39,539 bases of DNA from Nitrospirota bacterium (lineage in GTDB: Bacteria > Nitrospirota > Thermodesulfovibrionia > Thermodesulfovibrionales > Magnetobacteriaceae), in the NCBI GenBank assembly GCA_015233615.1, contig JADFXJ010000025.1, positions 1 to 39,539 of the forward strand, read 5' to 3'. Position numbers and translations under genes: made by a program. How positions within the stretch are numbered: the first letter of the stretch is position 1; each line of letters begins with the position of its first letter. A model generated the notes under the pieces. The model was not told the origin of the DNA. It made no database searches and saw only the letters and a list, made by a program, of their open reading frames with translations. Positions 16,733 to 24,542 of the stretch are shown piece by piece.

Positions 16733-17560
16733 TCATTTTAATAGGAAATATTTGAAGACTATAAAAAAAAGCACAACTTCGAAGCACAGGGCCACACTCA
16801 GGATGCCCTTGGCCGGCAAAAGCAGCTTAGGTATGACGCATGCAAAGGTAGAGGCCAGGAGTTGGCCTGACTCCTCGAGTGCGTCTACGAACGTGCCGAG
16901 TCTTCTTTGCCTGGCCTCGCCGCTTGTACCCGGGGTGATTTCTGTCTCGCTTTCGGCATCACTATAGTCGGTTCTTTTCAAAAATGACTCTGTAGCAATG
17001 GAGAGATACTTCGTCGAGTGCAGGATTCCCGGTTCGGAGAGAACCAGTACCGGAATGGAAAAGATTCCAAGCCGCTTTTTCATGGCCTTCTCTATGCACG
17101 GGGCTATCGTCACGTAGCTTATTCCCTGTATGATTTCCGCAAGAGATGCAGTTGCGGAGGCATTCGCTTTGTTTTCCTCCATGTCCTTTACCACCTGTTT
17201 GCCGATGTCCAGCGAGTAGTTGAGCATTTGAGTCGTACCGTTTAAAAAACGTCGTATGGTGGTCATTATTCCAATGGAAAGGCCTATTGCCAGGTTTCCC
17301 ACGTTGCCCGGAATGAACAGCAGTAAGGCACCGTAGGGGTTGGCTCCGGTGATGGCTATATAGGCCATAACGATAACGTTGAATACGGCTATGGATATCA
17401 ATACTGGTTTTGCCACGGATGTGATTAACGACAGGGGAGTTACCAGGGTACAGGTGGCCTTGTTGATATTTTCGTCCAATGACGGGTCCCTGTACTTATT
17501 GAAATCGATACCGGTTTTTTTTATTAACTTTTCGCCGGCCCTTTTTATCTTTCCATACAT
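16733..17560 (-). CDS. Unrecognised membrane protein
   Basis: I do not recognise this 275-residue protein. It has a basic N-terminus, two or three hydrophobic segments at about 40-110 (LISIAVFNVIVMAYIAI; ALLLFIPGNVGNLAIGLSIG), a helical middle part and a final hydrophobic helix (about 248-275) ending in FKYFLLK. The region about 215-230 is acidic and Ser/Thr/Gly rich. AAGGAG lies 7 bp before the ATG. The start is only about 21 bp after the stop of the cysteine desulfurase fusion, so it is probably its operon partner. A link to sulfur trafficking is inference from position only. Confidence 0.65.
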   Translation of the reverse strand: MYGKIKRAGEKLIKKTGIDFNKYRDPSLDENINKATCTLVTPLSLITSVAKPVLISIAVFNVIVMAYIAITGANPYGALLLFIPGNVGNLAIGLSIGIMTTIRRFLNGTTQMLNYSLDIGKQVVKDMEENKANASATASLAEIIQGISYVTIAPCIEKAMKKRLGIFSIPVLVLSEPGILHSTKYLSIATESFLKRTDYSDAESETEITPGTSGEARQRRLGTFVDALEESGQLLASTFACVIPKLLLPAKGILSVALCFEVVLFFIVFKYFLLK

Positions 17561-17581
17561 GACATATCTCCTTTAATGGGG

Positions 17582-19096
17582 TTACCGGGGGTTACCGAAC
17601 TTCTCTTTCGAATTCCGTTGCCCTCTGTCGAGCTGCCTTAATATGTCGGGCAGATACCTGAAGAGGTAGTCGAGGGCCTCCGTAGTGGTGTTCATGCCAA
17701 AGCTGAAACGTATTACCCCGTACTTTTCGGTGTCTATTCCTAATGCCCTGATCACGTGGGATGCCTCAACACGTCCGGAACTGCAAGCCGAACCTGATGA
17801 TACGTATACTCCTATCTGGTTTAGGCTAAGGAGCAATGAGCCGCTGTCTATGCCAGGAAATCCGATACTCAGGTTGTTTGGGAGTCGTTTTTCTAAAGAT
17901 CCATTGACGATGAATCCGGAGTCGGCGTCTTTCAACCCTGCAAGGAAATAGTTTCTCAGTGCAACGAGCCGCTCCCTCTCCCTGTCCATTTCTTCGTGGG
18001 CAAGAGTTGCGGCCAGGCCGAAGGCCATAATAGAGGCCACGTTTTCCGTGCCGGCCCTTAAGCCGCCTTCCTGGTCTCCACCATGGATGAGGGGGACAAG
18101 CTCAAAACCTTTTTCCACGTAGAGTGCTCCGACCCCCTTGGGAGCGTAAATCTTATGTCCGGACATGGACATGAGGCTTATGCCCATCTTCCCGGGGCTT
18201 AGCGGCATCTTGCCGAAGGCCTGTACTGCGTCAACCATTAACGGTACTCCTTTTTCCCGGCATATGGCCCCTATCTCCCCGATGGGATTAACGGTGCCTA
18301 TCTCGTTGTTGGCAGCCATGACGGCTACGAGCAACGTGTCCGGTCGCAGTGTGTTGCGCACGTCTTGTGCACGTACCACGCCATCGCCGTCTACGCCTAA
18401 GTACGTGGCCTCAAAACCCAGACCTTCGAGGTACCCGACTGTTTTCAATACGGAGGAGTGCTCCGTAGCACTGGTTATGATGTGGCCTTTCGAAGCCATG
18501 TGCTTAAAGGCCACTCCCTTTATGGCCAGATTATTGGCCTCGGAGCCGCTGCCGGTAAATACTATCTCGTCGTCCAACGCGTCGATGCATTGGCTGATCT
18601 GATAACGGGCCTTTTGGAGCGTGTCGTAGGCTCTCTTACCGAGGGACGTGCTGCTCTGAGGGTTTCCGAAGTCTTTGCCCAAATTGCCGACCGAATTGCT
18701 GCCAAAATTACCGCTAAAGTTGCAGGATGATTGGTGGCAGAAGCTGATAAGGGCCTCCGTTACCTCTTTCCGCAGGTACGTAGTGGCGTTGTGGTCCAGG
18801 TAGACGTCCATGCGGTCTTTGACGTTTACACTGGCTATCGGCTTGCATCCGTTGTCGGTGGATTGTATCGGTATTCCTACCCAGTTGTAGATGGAGTTAA
18901 GGCCGTGTGGGAAGAGCCTTTCTATATCCTCTTTCGTTAGGCCGGTGTTTTTTCTTATGTTCTGGTAAAGTGGGCCCACCCTGTGCTTTTCGTAGTGCTT
19001 GTGGGCGTACGTGAGTACGCGCATGTGCTCCCCGGTAAGGGTGGTGCCTGTTTTCCTGGCCATTAGGTTTATCATGGCCTTATTCATGTTATTCAT
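17582..19096 (-). CDS. Cysteine desulfurase with N-terminal DsrC/TusE-like domain
   Basis: This 504-residue fusion starts with a DsrC/TusE-like domain at about 18-90: LTGEHMRVLTYAHKHYEKH, then VGPLYQNIRK, LFPHGLNSIYNWVGIP and a conserved-type Cys84 in NGCKP. Only the terminal DsrC cysteine is kept, as in TusE. Residues about 97-480 are an aminotransferase-V cysteine desulfurase of NifS/IscS type: DHNATTYL, ANNEIGTVNPIG, VDAVQAFGKMPL, PLP-binding Lys315 in SGHKIYAPKG, LRAGTENVA and active-site Cys438 in SSGSACSSGR. It should convert cysteine to alanine and form a persulfide. The fused domain could accept that sulfur directly. An unusual Gly/Asn/Phe-rich insertion (about 123-146) interrupts the usual FGNP-region loop. 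Upstream is a DUF169 gene (38 bp); downstream is a membrane protein. The tail beyond about 480 is hydrophilic. Confidence 0.88.
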   Translation of the reverse strand: MNNMNKAMINLMARKTGTTLTGEHMRVLTYAHKHYEKHRVGPLYQNIRKNTGLTKEDIERLFPHGLNSIYNWVGIPIQSTDNGCKPIASVNVKDRMDVYLDHNATTYLRKEVTEALISFCHQSSCNFSGNFGSNSVGNLGKDFGNPQSSTSLGKRAYDTLQKARYQISQCIDALDDEIVFTGSGSEANNLAIKGVAFKHMASKGHIITSATEHSSVLKTVGYLEGLGFEATYLGVDGDGVVRAQDVRNTLRPDTLLVAVMAANNEIGTVNPIGEIGAICREKGVPLMVDAVQAFGKMPLSPGKMGISLMSMSGHKIYAPKGVGALYVEKGFELVPLIHGGDQEGGLRAGTENVASIMAFGLAATLAHEEMDRERERLVALRNYFLAGLKDADSGFIVNGSLEKRLPNNLSIGFPGIDSGSLLLSLNQIGVYVSSGSACSSGRVEASHVIRALGIDTEKYGVIRFSFGMNTTTEALDYLFRYLPDILRQLDRGQRNSKEKFGNPR

Positions 19097-19134
19097 TTTC
19101 GGTTAATCATCTTTGCTTGTTCTTCTTCTGTTAT

Positions 19135-20016
19135 TCAACTCCGGACGATAGCCCCCGATCCGGGGTAAAGATGGAACGGAAACCCGCCGTAGGAGTCCTT
19201 CAGGCCCTTTACGAGCACCCGGAACGTATTAAAGGGCATCCCGATACCCATGCGGTCGGGAGGATTTTCGGCTATGACGCGTGCCCCGAGGCAATATGGC
19301 GTGAAATTTATCTCCTGCGTCAGGTATGGCCTTACGATGAGGTCCGAGTTTACGGCTCTCAGGCCCCCAACGCTGGCCGTAACCCTTTTGCCGGTATTGA
19401 ACTGGTAACCCTGGATGAGCCTCGTAAGCTCTACCGGGCGCACGCTCATGGTTATCACGTCGGGAGCGAAGGGGAGATCCTGGAAATCGGGAGGGTAGAA
19501 AAATACCCCCCTGGTGGTTGGAGGCTGTATGGCCAGCATGTCCGATATGGCGGCACGGGCAGTGGCGGCGTCTTTGAACCGGCCCGTATCCCCGGTACCG
19601 AAGAGGCAAAACTCCGGTTTCCGGGAACTCTTGCAGGCGTACACGGTGCCGTCGGTGAAGTCCCGAGGTGTCGGAGGCGTGAAACTCTCCCTCAACGCTG
19701 ATTGTGACTGCATTATGCTCGTATAGACACGCGGGCCCTTTAGCGGCACGACCGAATATGCGTCCACGAGGCCGAAGGTTATGGCTGCGGCTACACAGCC
19801 TATATTATCGATTGCCAGTAAAACCGCGTCTCCCAGTGCAGCTTGCCTAAGTGCCTGGCAACTGGTAAGGGTTATCTCCGTAAGGTGGTTTTCCTCCACG
19901 ACGGGAGGAATTTCGTCGCCCATGGTGAAGATCTTCACCGCGGTGAGAGGTATTTCCAGGTCATCTACACCGAAGTAGGCTATCATTTCCCTGTAAAGTC
20001 TTCTCAGAGAGGCCAT
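19135..20016 (-). CDS. DUF169-family protein
   Basis: The 293-residue soluble protein matches the DUF169 (archaeal/anaerobe conserved) family in overall pattern: VGLxxPPVAVKI-like start (LEIPLTAVKIFTMGDEIPP), a Cys-containing segment LTSCQALRQAALGDAVLL, then CVAAAITFGL, GVFFYPPDF and a C-terminal MGIGMPFNTFRVLVKGL. The biochemical role of DUF169 is not established. GGAGGT lies 8 bp before the ATG. It is set between a universal stress protein gene (about 80 bp upstream) and the DsrC/TusE-cysteine desulfurase gene (38 bp downstream), consistent with one minus-strand operon. Conserved cysteines fit, but do not prove, a metal- or sulfur-related job. Confidence 0.8.
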   Translation of the reverse strand: MASLRRLYREMIAYFGVDDLEIPLTAVKIFTMGDEIPPVVEENHLTEITLTSCQALRQAALGDAVLLAIDNIGCVAAAITFGLVDAYSVVPLKGPRVYTSIMQSQSALRESFTPPTPRDFTDGTVYACKSSRKPEFCLFGTGDTGRFKDAATARAAISDMLAIQPPTTRGVFFYPPDFQDLPFAPDVITMSVRPVELTRLIQGYQFNTGKRVTASVGGLRAVNSDLIVRPYLTQEINFTPYCLGARVIAENPPDRMGIGMPFNTFRVLVKGLKDSYGGFPFHLYPGSGAIVRS

Positions 20017-20097
20017 GGCTTGTTACCTCCGTTTATCATGTTTAGTTTCATCCCGTGTAACTACTCAGATGTCTGCTATATGTGATTCCTTTGTTTG

Positions 20098-20916
20098 CTA
20101 TCCCCTTACAATCAAAACCGAGCAGTACGTACTGTCTATCAATCTTTCGGCGAAACCTCCGATGAAGGTTTCCCGCAAACCCCATGAGTGGGGCCCTGAG
20201 GTGATTATGGTATCGGCTTTTTTGCTTGCTACGGCTCCGGCTATTTCCACGACGGGATTGCCCATGGCGGATATACACCCGGATGTTACCCCGGCAGCCT
20301 CCGATTGCTTTGCAACGATGGCAATGTTTTTTTCCGCCCTCTTCAATCCCTCTTCGGAGGACGATATGGCCATGGCGATAAGTTTGCTTCCCTCCGATTT
20401 GGCTATTGCCAGTGCTTTGCCCACGGTCTTTTCGCTGAAGTGCCGCTCGTCGAGTGCCAGTATTACCGTGTTCCACTGGATAAGGGACGCCCATGGCACT
20501 ACGAGCACGTCACATGGGGCGAGTTTCAGTATCCTTGACGTGCTGCTTCCCCTGATGAGCCTCTTGATTATGTTCGAACTCCTGCGTCCAAGCATAATAA
20601 GGTCTGCTTCCTTTTCCCGCGCAGTCTCTATGATGTCATTTACGAAGACGCCTTGTTTGACGATGGTTTCGAAGTTCTTAACCCCATCTTCTAAGGCCAT
20701 GCCTTTAAAGGTGTTGACGAAGTGCTTTGCCGAATCATATAGTATGTCCGCCACCTCCGGTGAAGGTGCTCCGAAAGGGTCGCTATTTAAAATGTCCTTC
20801 AGAACGTGGAGCAAAAATACCTGCCCGCCACCCTTTCTGGCCATCTCCGTCGCCTCTATGATAGCCGACGTGCTGTACTGAGTACCGTCTGTAGCGATAA
20901 GGATTCGTTTATACAT
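20098..20916 (-). CDS. Universal stress protein with two Usp domains
   Basis: The 272 residues hold two tandem UspA-fold units. The first (1-140) begins YKRILIATDGT and has an ATP-site-like LGRRSSNIIKRLIRGSSTSRIL (read as two motifs: LGRRSS and GSSTSRIL). The second (about 150-272) begins WNTVILALDERHFSEKTV and ends SGPHSWGLRE...GGFAERLI. The first domain has a recognisable G-x9-GS nucleotide motif; the second is more degenerate. Such proteins bind ATP or act in stress survival in the cytoplasm. The gene has its own promoter (20958-20987) and is probably the first gene of a set with DUF169, cysteine desulfurase and the membrane protein. Confidence 0.9.
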   Translation of the reverse strand: MYKRILIATDGTQYSTSAIIEATEMARKGGGQVFLLHVLKDILNSDPFGAPSPEVADILYDSAKHFVNTFKGMALEDGVKNFETIVKQGVFVNDIIETAREKEADLIMLGRRSSNIIKRLIRGSSTSRILKLAPCDVLVVPWASLIQWNTVILALDERHFSEKTVGKALAIAKSEGSKLIAMAISSSEEGLKRAEKNIAIVAKQSEAAGVTSGCISAMGNPVVEIAGAVASKKADTIITSGPHSWGLRETFIGGFAERLIDSTYCSVLIVRG

Positions 20917-20957
20917 GGCTGCCCCTCATGTTGGCCTTTCCCGGATATACCTTATCA

Positions 20958-20987
20958 ACTATATAACAATGCCTGCAATAATGTCAA
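20958..20987 (-). promoter_or_regulatory. Sigma70-type promoter of the universal stress protein operon
   Basis: On the minus strand a perfect TTGACA (20982-20987) is followed after 16 bp by TATATA (20960-20965), or after 18 bp by TATAGT (20958-20963). Transcription would begin near 20950, giving a leader of about 35 nt before the ATG at 20916. Confidence 0.65.
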
Positions 20988-21045
20988 AGGTTCCGGCTCA
21001 TTCTGTCCGGCTCATTTCGGTTCGTTCGTTCATTCGTACAACCGT

Positions 21046-22800
21046 TTATTCGTACAACCCGTCGAGTACACTGCCGAACTTCTCGTAAACCGCCTTGCGC
21101 CTGAGCTTTAACGACGGCGTCAGAAAGCCGCCATCGACGGTTAGGTGGCCGGCGTACACGTGAAACTTCTTGATCGTCTCGAAGGAGGCCAGTGTAGCGT
21201 TTACCCTCGCAATAGTTTTGCCCACAAGATCTGTCACATTAGGGTGCCTCACGAGGTCCGTAAGTGGAAGGCCTTTAAGCCCGTCCCCCTCCGCCCACGT
21301 CTTTAAGGCTTCTTCCTTCAACGTAACCAGCGCTACCAGGTACTTCCTTTCGTCGCCGTAAAGGACGATATGCTCTATGTAGGGGTCTTCCCTGAAGAGG
21401 TACTCGATGGGTTGGGGAGAAATGTTTTTGCCGCCGGAGGTAACGATTATTTCTTTCTTCCTTCCCACAATCTTCAAAAACCCACTGTCGGTGAGCGTCC
21501 CTATGTCGCCGGTCTTAAACCATCCGTCGCCGGTGAACGTTTCACGCGTAGCTTCGGCGTCCTTGTAGTATTCCTTGAAAATGTTAGGCCCGCGGGCCAG
21601 TATCTCACCGTCCGGTGCGAGTTTGATGTCCACCTTCGGGAAGGGTTTACCTACAGTGTCGAAGTCGAAGTCCTCCCCACGGTTCATCGTAAGGGTAGGG
21701 GAGCACTCGGTAAGGCCGTACCCCTCGATGAGCAAAAGACCGGCCTCGTAAAAGAATTCTTTCACTTCCCGTTTCAGTCCGGCGCCACCGGAAAGGCAAA
21801 ATTTTAGCCTGCCTCCCGTTAAAACGTGAAGCCGCTCAAGTTGGGCGGCCCTGTTGCCGGAAAACTCCTTCGCCCCGCAATAGAGCTTTTCCCAGTAGGC
21901 CGGTACGCTTATGAAGATAGTCGGCCTTACCTCCGGCATATGGCGAAGTACGTCTATCGGAGTCGTCATGTACGTGGTAAACCCCAGAGTATTGCCCAGG
22001 CCCATCTCACCCCAGCCGAATATGTGGGAAATAGGCAGCCATAGTAAGTCTACCCGCTCATCCGGTATGAGTGGGCTTAAGACGTTTATCCAGTCCTCTG
22101 CGTTGGTGTAGAGGTTGTATAGGGTGAGAACCACCCCCTTTGGCACGCCGGTTGTGCCGGAGGTGTATAGTATGGTGGAGACGTCCTCCGGGACTATCTT
22201 CTCTGCCATGGCTTCAAAGGAGGATAGGGCGCTGTCGCCTGTACTCGTGCCGAACTCGCAGGCGTCCTCAATCGATATGACTCTGTTCTTTACGTCGCTT
22301 GTGGAAAGGGGGCCGGCCCCCGCAGAGTTAAATCGCCGAAGGATCTCGTCGATGGAGTTTGTACCATCGATGCCCATACCCATAACGACCACCTTTCTTA
22401 CTGCGGGTATGTCTTTCCAGATGGACAGAACAAGGGGTAAGAGGTCTGATTCGGTAAAAAGCACCTCGGCGTCGGAGTGGTTAATTATGTATTTGGTTTC
22501 GATGGCGGTGTTGGACTGGTAAATTGGAACGAAGACCCCCCTGGCGGCGTGAATGGCCATGGTGCAGAAAGGCCATTCAACCCTGTTTTTCGAAAAGATA
22601 GCCACTTTCTTTCCCGGGACTATCCCCTCTGCCGTCAAATAGTGGGCGAGTGCAAGGGAGCGGTCAAGAAATCCCCTCCAGGTTACCATTTCCCAGCCTC
22701 CCGACGGGGATTGATAAAAAAAGCGCGGTTTATCGGGTGTGTCCGTGGCTCTTTCCAGGAGTTTTTTAGCTTCCGGTATGAATTCATTCTTTTCAGGCAT
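21046..22800 (-). CDS. Long-chain acyl-CoA synthetase (AMP-dependent synthetase/ligase)
   Basis: The 584-residue ANL-superfamily enzyme activates fatty acids with ATP and CoA. Visible motifs are the P-loop-like YTSGTTGVPKGV, the A5-type GYGLTECSP, the KTGDIG motif with the adenylation Asp (GWFKTGDIG) and the hinge/A8 region KEIIVTSGGKNISPQPIE. Length and motifs fit FadD15/FACS-type synthetases. ATG 22800 is preferred over ATG 22815 because GGGAGA lies 7 bp upstream of it. The gene follows the Yip1-family gene by 49 bp on the same strand. A small hairpin (TACTG-GTAAAA-CAGTA) lies between them. Confidence 0.93.
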   Translation of the reverse strand: MPEKNEFIPEAKKLLERATDTPDKPRFFYQSPSGGWEMVTWRGFLDRSLALAHYLTAEGIVPGKKVAIFSKNRVEWPFCTMAIHAARGVFVPIYQSNTAIETKYIINHSDAEVLFTESDLLPLVLSIWKDIPAVRKVVVMGMGIDGTNSIDEILRRFNSAGAGPLSTSDVKNRVISIEDACEFGTSTGDSALSSFEAMAEKIVPEDVSTILYTSGTTGVPKGVVLTLYNLYTNAEDWINVLSPLIPDERVDLLWLPISHIFGWGEMGLGNTLGFTTYMTTPIDVLRHMPEVRPTIFISVPAYWEKLYCGAKEFSGNRAAQLERLHVLTGGRLKFCLSGGAGLKREVKEFFYEAGLLLIEGYGLTECSPTLTMNRGEDFDFDTVGKPFPKVDIKLAPDGEILARGPNIFKEYYKDAEATRETFTGDGWFKTGDIGTLTDSGFLKIVGRKKEIIVTSGGKNISPQPIEYLFREDPYIEHIVLYGDERKYLVALVTLKEEALKTWAEGDGLKGLPLTDLVRHPNVTDLVGKTIARVNATLASFETIKKFHVYAGHLTVDGGFLTPSLKLRRKAVYEKFGSVLDGLYE

Positions 22801-22849
22801 GGTTGAGTCTCCCATAGATTGATTACTGGTAAAACAGTATTTAGCGGTG

Positions 22850-23500
22850 TTATTTTGCCTTTTGCATCTGTTTTTGCATCTCTTCCGCTTGTTTTTTCAT
22901 TAATTCGGAGGATTTTTCAATCGATTGCCTAAACAGTGTGGCATTTTCGACGGCTCTCCTTGCTGCAAACTGACTTGATAGACTTGTAAGCGCAATTATC
23001 GCCCCTATTATTCCGAATACAGTCCAGGCCTTTTTAGAGTTTATACCATGTGTTTCGACGCTGGCCGTGACGATGAAAAACGTCGAAATCGCGATACCGG
23101 CAATCGAACCGATGATTGGAAAAAGGCTCAGCGCTGTCGTTATTGGTGTTATAACCGAAATATATGCCATGCACCTGTAGGCGGTTTCGTAATTTTCCTG
23201 CGAACCGATTGCCTTCCAGATGATATACATTATAGCCGCTCCGACAAAACCGAATATAGCGATAAAAATCGGTATGACTACCACCGAAGCGATACCCCAT
23301 ACCAAACTGGTCAAACTTAATCCAAGAATGCCCAATACCATGCGCATGAGGCCACTGACAACTCCCATGGCTAACACGAATACGAGCGGTTCGACGTAGC
23401 CGCCGGTTTTTGGCATTTCCCTGAAAAAAGCGGACGGTGACGTCAGAACTTTGATTGCGGTTTGAGGAATTGCGGTTAAATCGATACCTTTTGTGTCCAT
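22850..23500 (-). CDS. Yip1-family integral membrane protein
   Basis: The 216-residue protein has a short cytoplasmic N-terminus with the Yip1-like pattern VLTSPSAFFREMPKTGGYVEPL. About five transmembrane helices follow (LVFVLAMGVVSGLM; VVVIPIFIAIFGFVGAAIMY; CMAYISVITPITTAL; GIAISTFFIVTA; KAWTVFGIIGAIIALTSL) and then a charged coiled tail rich in KKQAEEMQKQMQ. Function in bacteria is unknown. I chose ATG 23500 because GAGGAGG lies 7 bp upstream; a TTG two codons earlier is not needed. It probably leads a two-gene transcript with the acyl-CoA synthetase. Confidence 0.85.
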   Translation of the reverse strand: MDTKGIDLTAIPQTAIKVLTSPSAFFREMPKTGGYVEPLVFVLAMGVVSGLMRMVLGILGLSLTSLVWGIASVVVIPIFIAIFGFVGAAIMYIIWKAIGSQENYETAYRCMAYISVITPITTALSLFPIIGSIAGIAISTFFIVTASVETHGINSKKAWTVFGIIGAIIALTSLSSQFAARRAVENATLFRQSIEKSSELMKKQAEEMQKQMQKAK

Positions 23501-23993
23501 GTTCAATCCTCCTCAGGATATATTTATTTTACAATGTCATGATGTCTCCTATTATCCCATAACTTCCCGTAATAATGCCTGAATTTCCGGAAATTTCTAC
23601 AAATTCGTAAACGGATCCGAAACTTGCTTGAAAAGTTGACCGATAAAATGCATTACTTCTGCAAAAGGGAGCGGCTGCCTACGGCGGGAAGGAGGCGTTT
23701 AAAGATGCGCTTAAGGCAAAACCTTGTAAAACCTGCCCCTGTCATTGCCTGTCATGCTTGTCATTGCCTGTCAACCCCATTTGACAGGCAATGACAGGCA
23801 TGACGGGTTTAACGGCTTTTCTGCTCCCAAGCCTATCGTTATCAAATCGGAGGTGGGATTGATGTTGAAGTACATGGCATAGGAGTAATCCGGGGAGGCT
23901 GGAGTATCAAAAGAGAAAAAGGAAGCCATTTCCATCTCATGAAAGAATGACAGAAAAAATTCAGGCCGGCTTTATGTATTTGTCCAGTCGGCT
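23501..23993. other. Intergenic region, 493 bp, with a long inverted repeat
   Basis: There is no credible gene. It holds the leader of the Yip1 gene (minus strand), a short palindrome ATTTCCGGAAAT at about 23582-23593, and a long hairpin at 23748-23807. Beyond the hairpin, 23820-23990 shows nothing recognisable except the 3' flank of the response regulator gene. Confidence 0.6.
23748..23807. repeat. Long near-perfect hairpin built from TGTCATTGCC-type repeats
   Basis: Arms at 23748-23774 and 23781-23807 pair over 27 positions with one internal G-T and one terminal G-T wobble, closed by a 6-nt loop (CCCCAT). The left arm is internally repetitive (CCTGTCATTG then GCTTGTCATTG then CCTGTCA). No T-run adjoins, so it is not a classical terminator. 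It could end transcription from either side, protect an mRNA 3' end or be a mobile palindromic repeat. Confidence 0.8.
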
Positions 23994-24542
23994 TTATGGG
24001 TTTTCGCGTTTTGGTCTTCCAATCAGCCTGGCTACCGCCTGGGAAAACTCCTCCGGCTCGATTGGCTTATCCAGGAAGATATCCGGCAACGCCGATATTC
24101 CACCAGATTGTCCCTTACGATATTTTTCTATTAACGCATTTCTATCTAAAAGCAGACATTTACGAAAATTTTGGAACCGCACAAAGAATACTTCCGACAT
24201 GCTGTCCGGATTATCCAGCAAGTATTCTATTTGCTTTATTGTTTCGACGTTATCGAGTTCTTTGTAAGCCTGTTCTATGAAATTGCGAATCCCGCTTAAC
24301 ATGATGACGTTGACATCCCCTAAATCGGGGTCTCTTCTCAATGCTTCCAATACCCTTATGCCATTTTTTTTAGGCATCATTATATCCAGGATAATCAGAT
24401 CCGGTTTTTCTTCCCTGGCTTTTGCCAATCCTTCCACACCATCTTCCGCGAATAAAACTTCGTACTTCTTTTTTTTAAGTATGCTGGCAAGATACGTTCT
24501 GGTGTCTTTTTCATCGTCTACGATTAATACTCGCTTACTCAT
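23994..24542 (-). CDS. Response regulator with an enlarged receiver domain
   Basis: The 182-residue single-domain regulator has VLIVDDEKD (acidic pair), phospho-acceptor Asp in LIILDIMMPKKNG (about 53), VIMLSG (the Ser in the Thr/Ser position, about 83) and a KP dipeptide in IFLDKPIEPEEF near residue 160. About 70 residues separate the beta-4 Ser and the beta-5 Lys, where a normal receiver has about 20, so the alpha-4 region carries an insertion of roughly 50 residues (including IKQIEYLLDNPDS and NALIEKYRKGQ). I chose ATG 24542 because GAGGGAG lies upstream. No output domain is present. It is apparently transcribed alone. Confidence 0.87.
   Translation of the reverse strand: MSKRVLIVDDEKDTRTYLASILKKKKYEVLFAEDGVEGLAKAREEKPDLIILDIMMPKKNGIRVLEALRRDPDLGDVNVIMLSGIRNFIEQAYKELDNVETIKQIEYLLDNPDSMSEVFFVRFQNFRKCLLLDRNALIEKYRKGQSGGISALPDIFLDKPIEPEEFSQAVARLIGRPKRENP

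Noticed and set aside
16422-16967. A plus-strand frame with a hydrophobic stretch across the CheW-fusion leader
   Set aside because: It overlaps the ends of two minus-strand genes, has no ribosome site, and the hydrophobic piece is antisense to or beside the end of the membrane-protein gene.
20015-20881. A 288-codon plus-strand frame opposite the universal stress protein
   Set aside because: It lies fully antisense to a clear double-Usp gene, is Ser/Met-rich and shows no family motif.
23740-23810. Repeat array considered as a CRISPR
   Set aside because: Units are short, contiguous and without spacers. The structure is a single inverted repeat.
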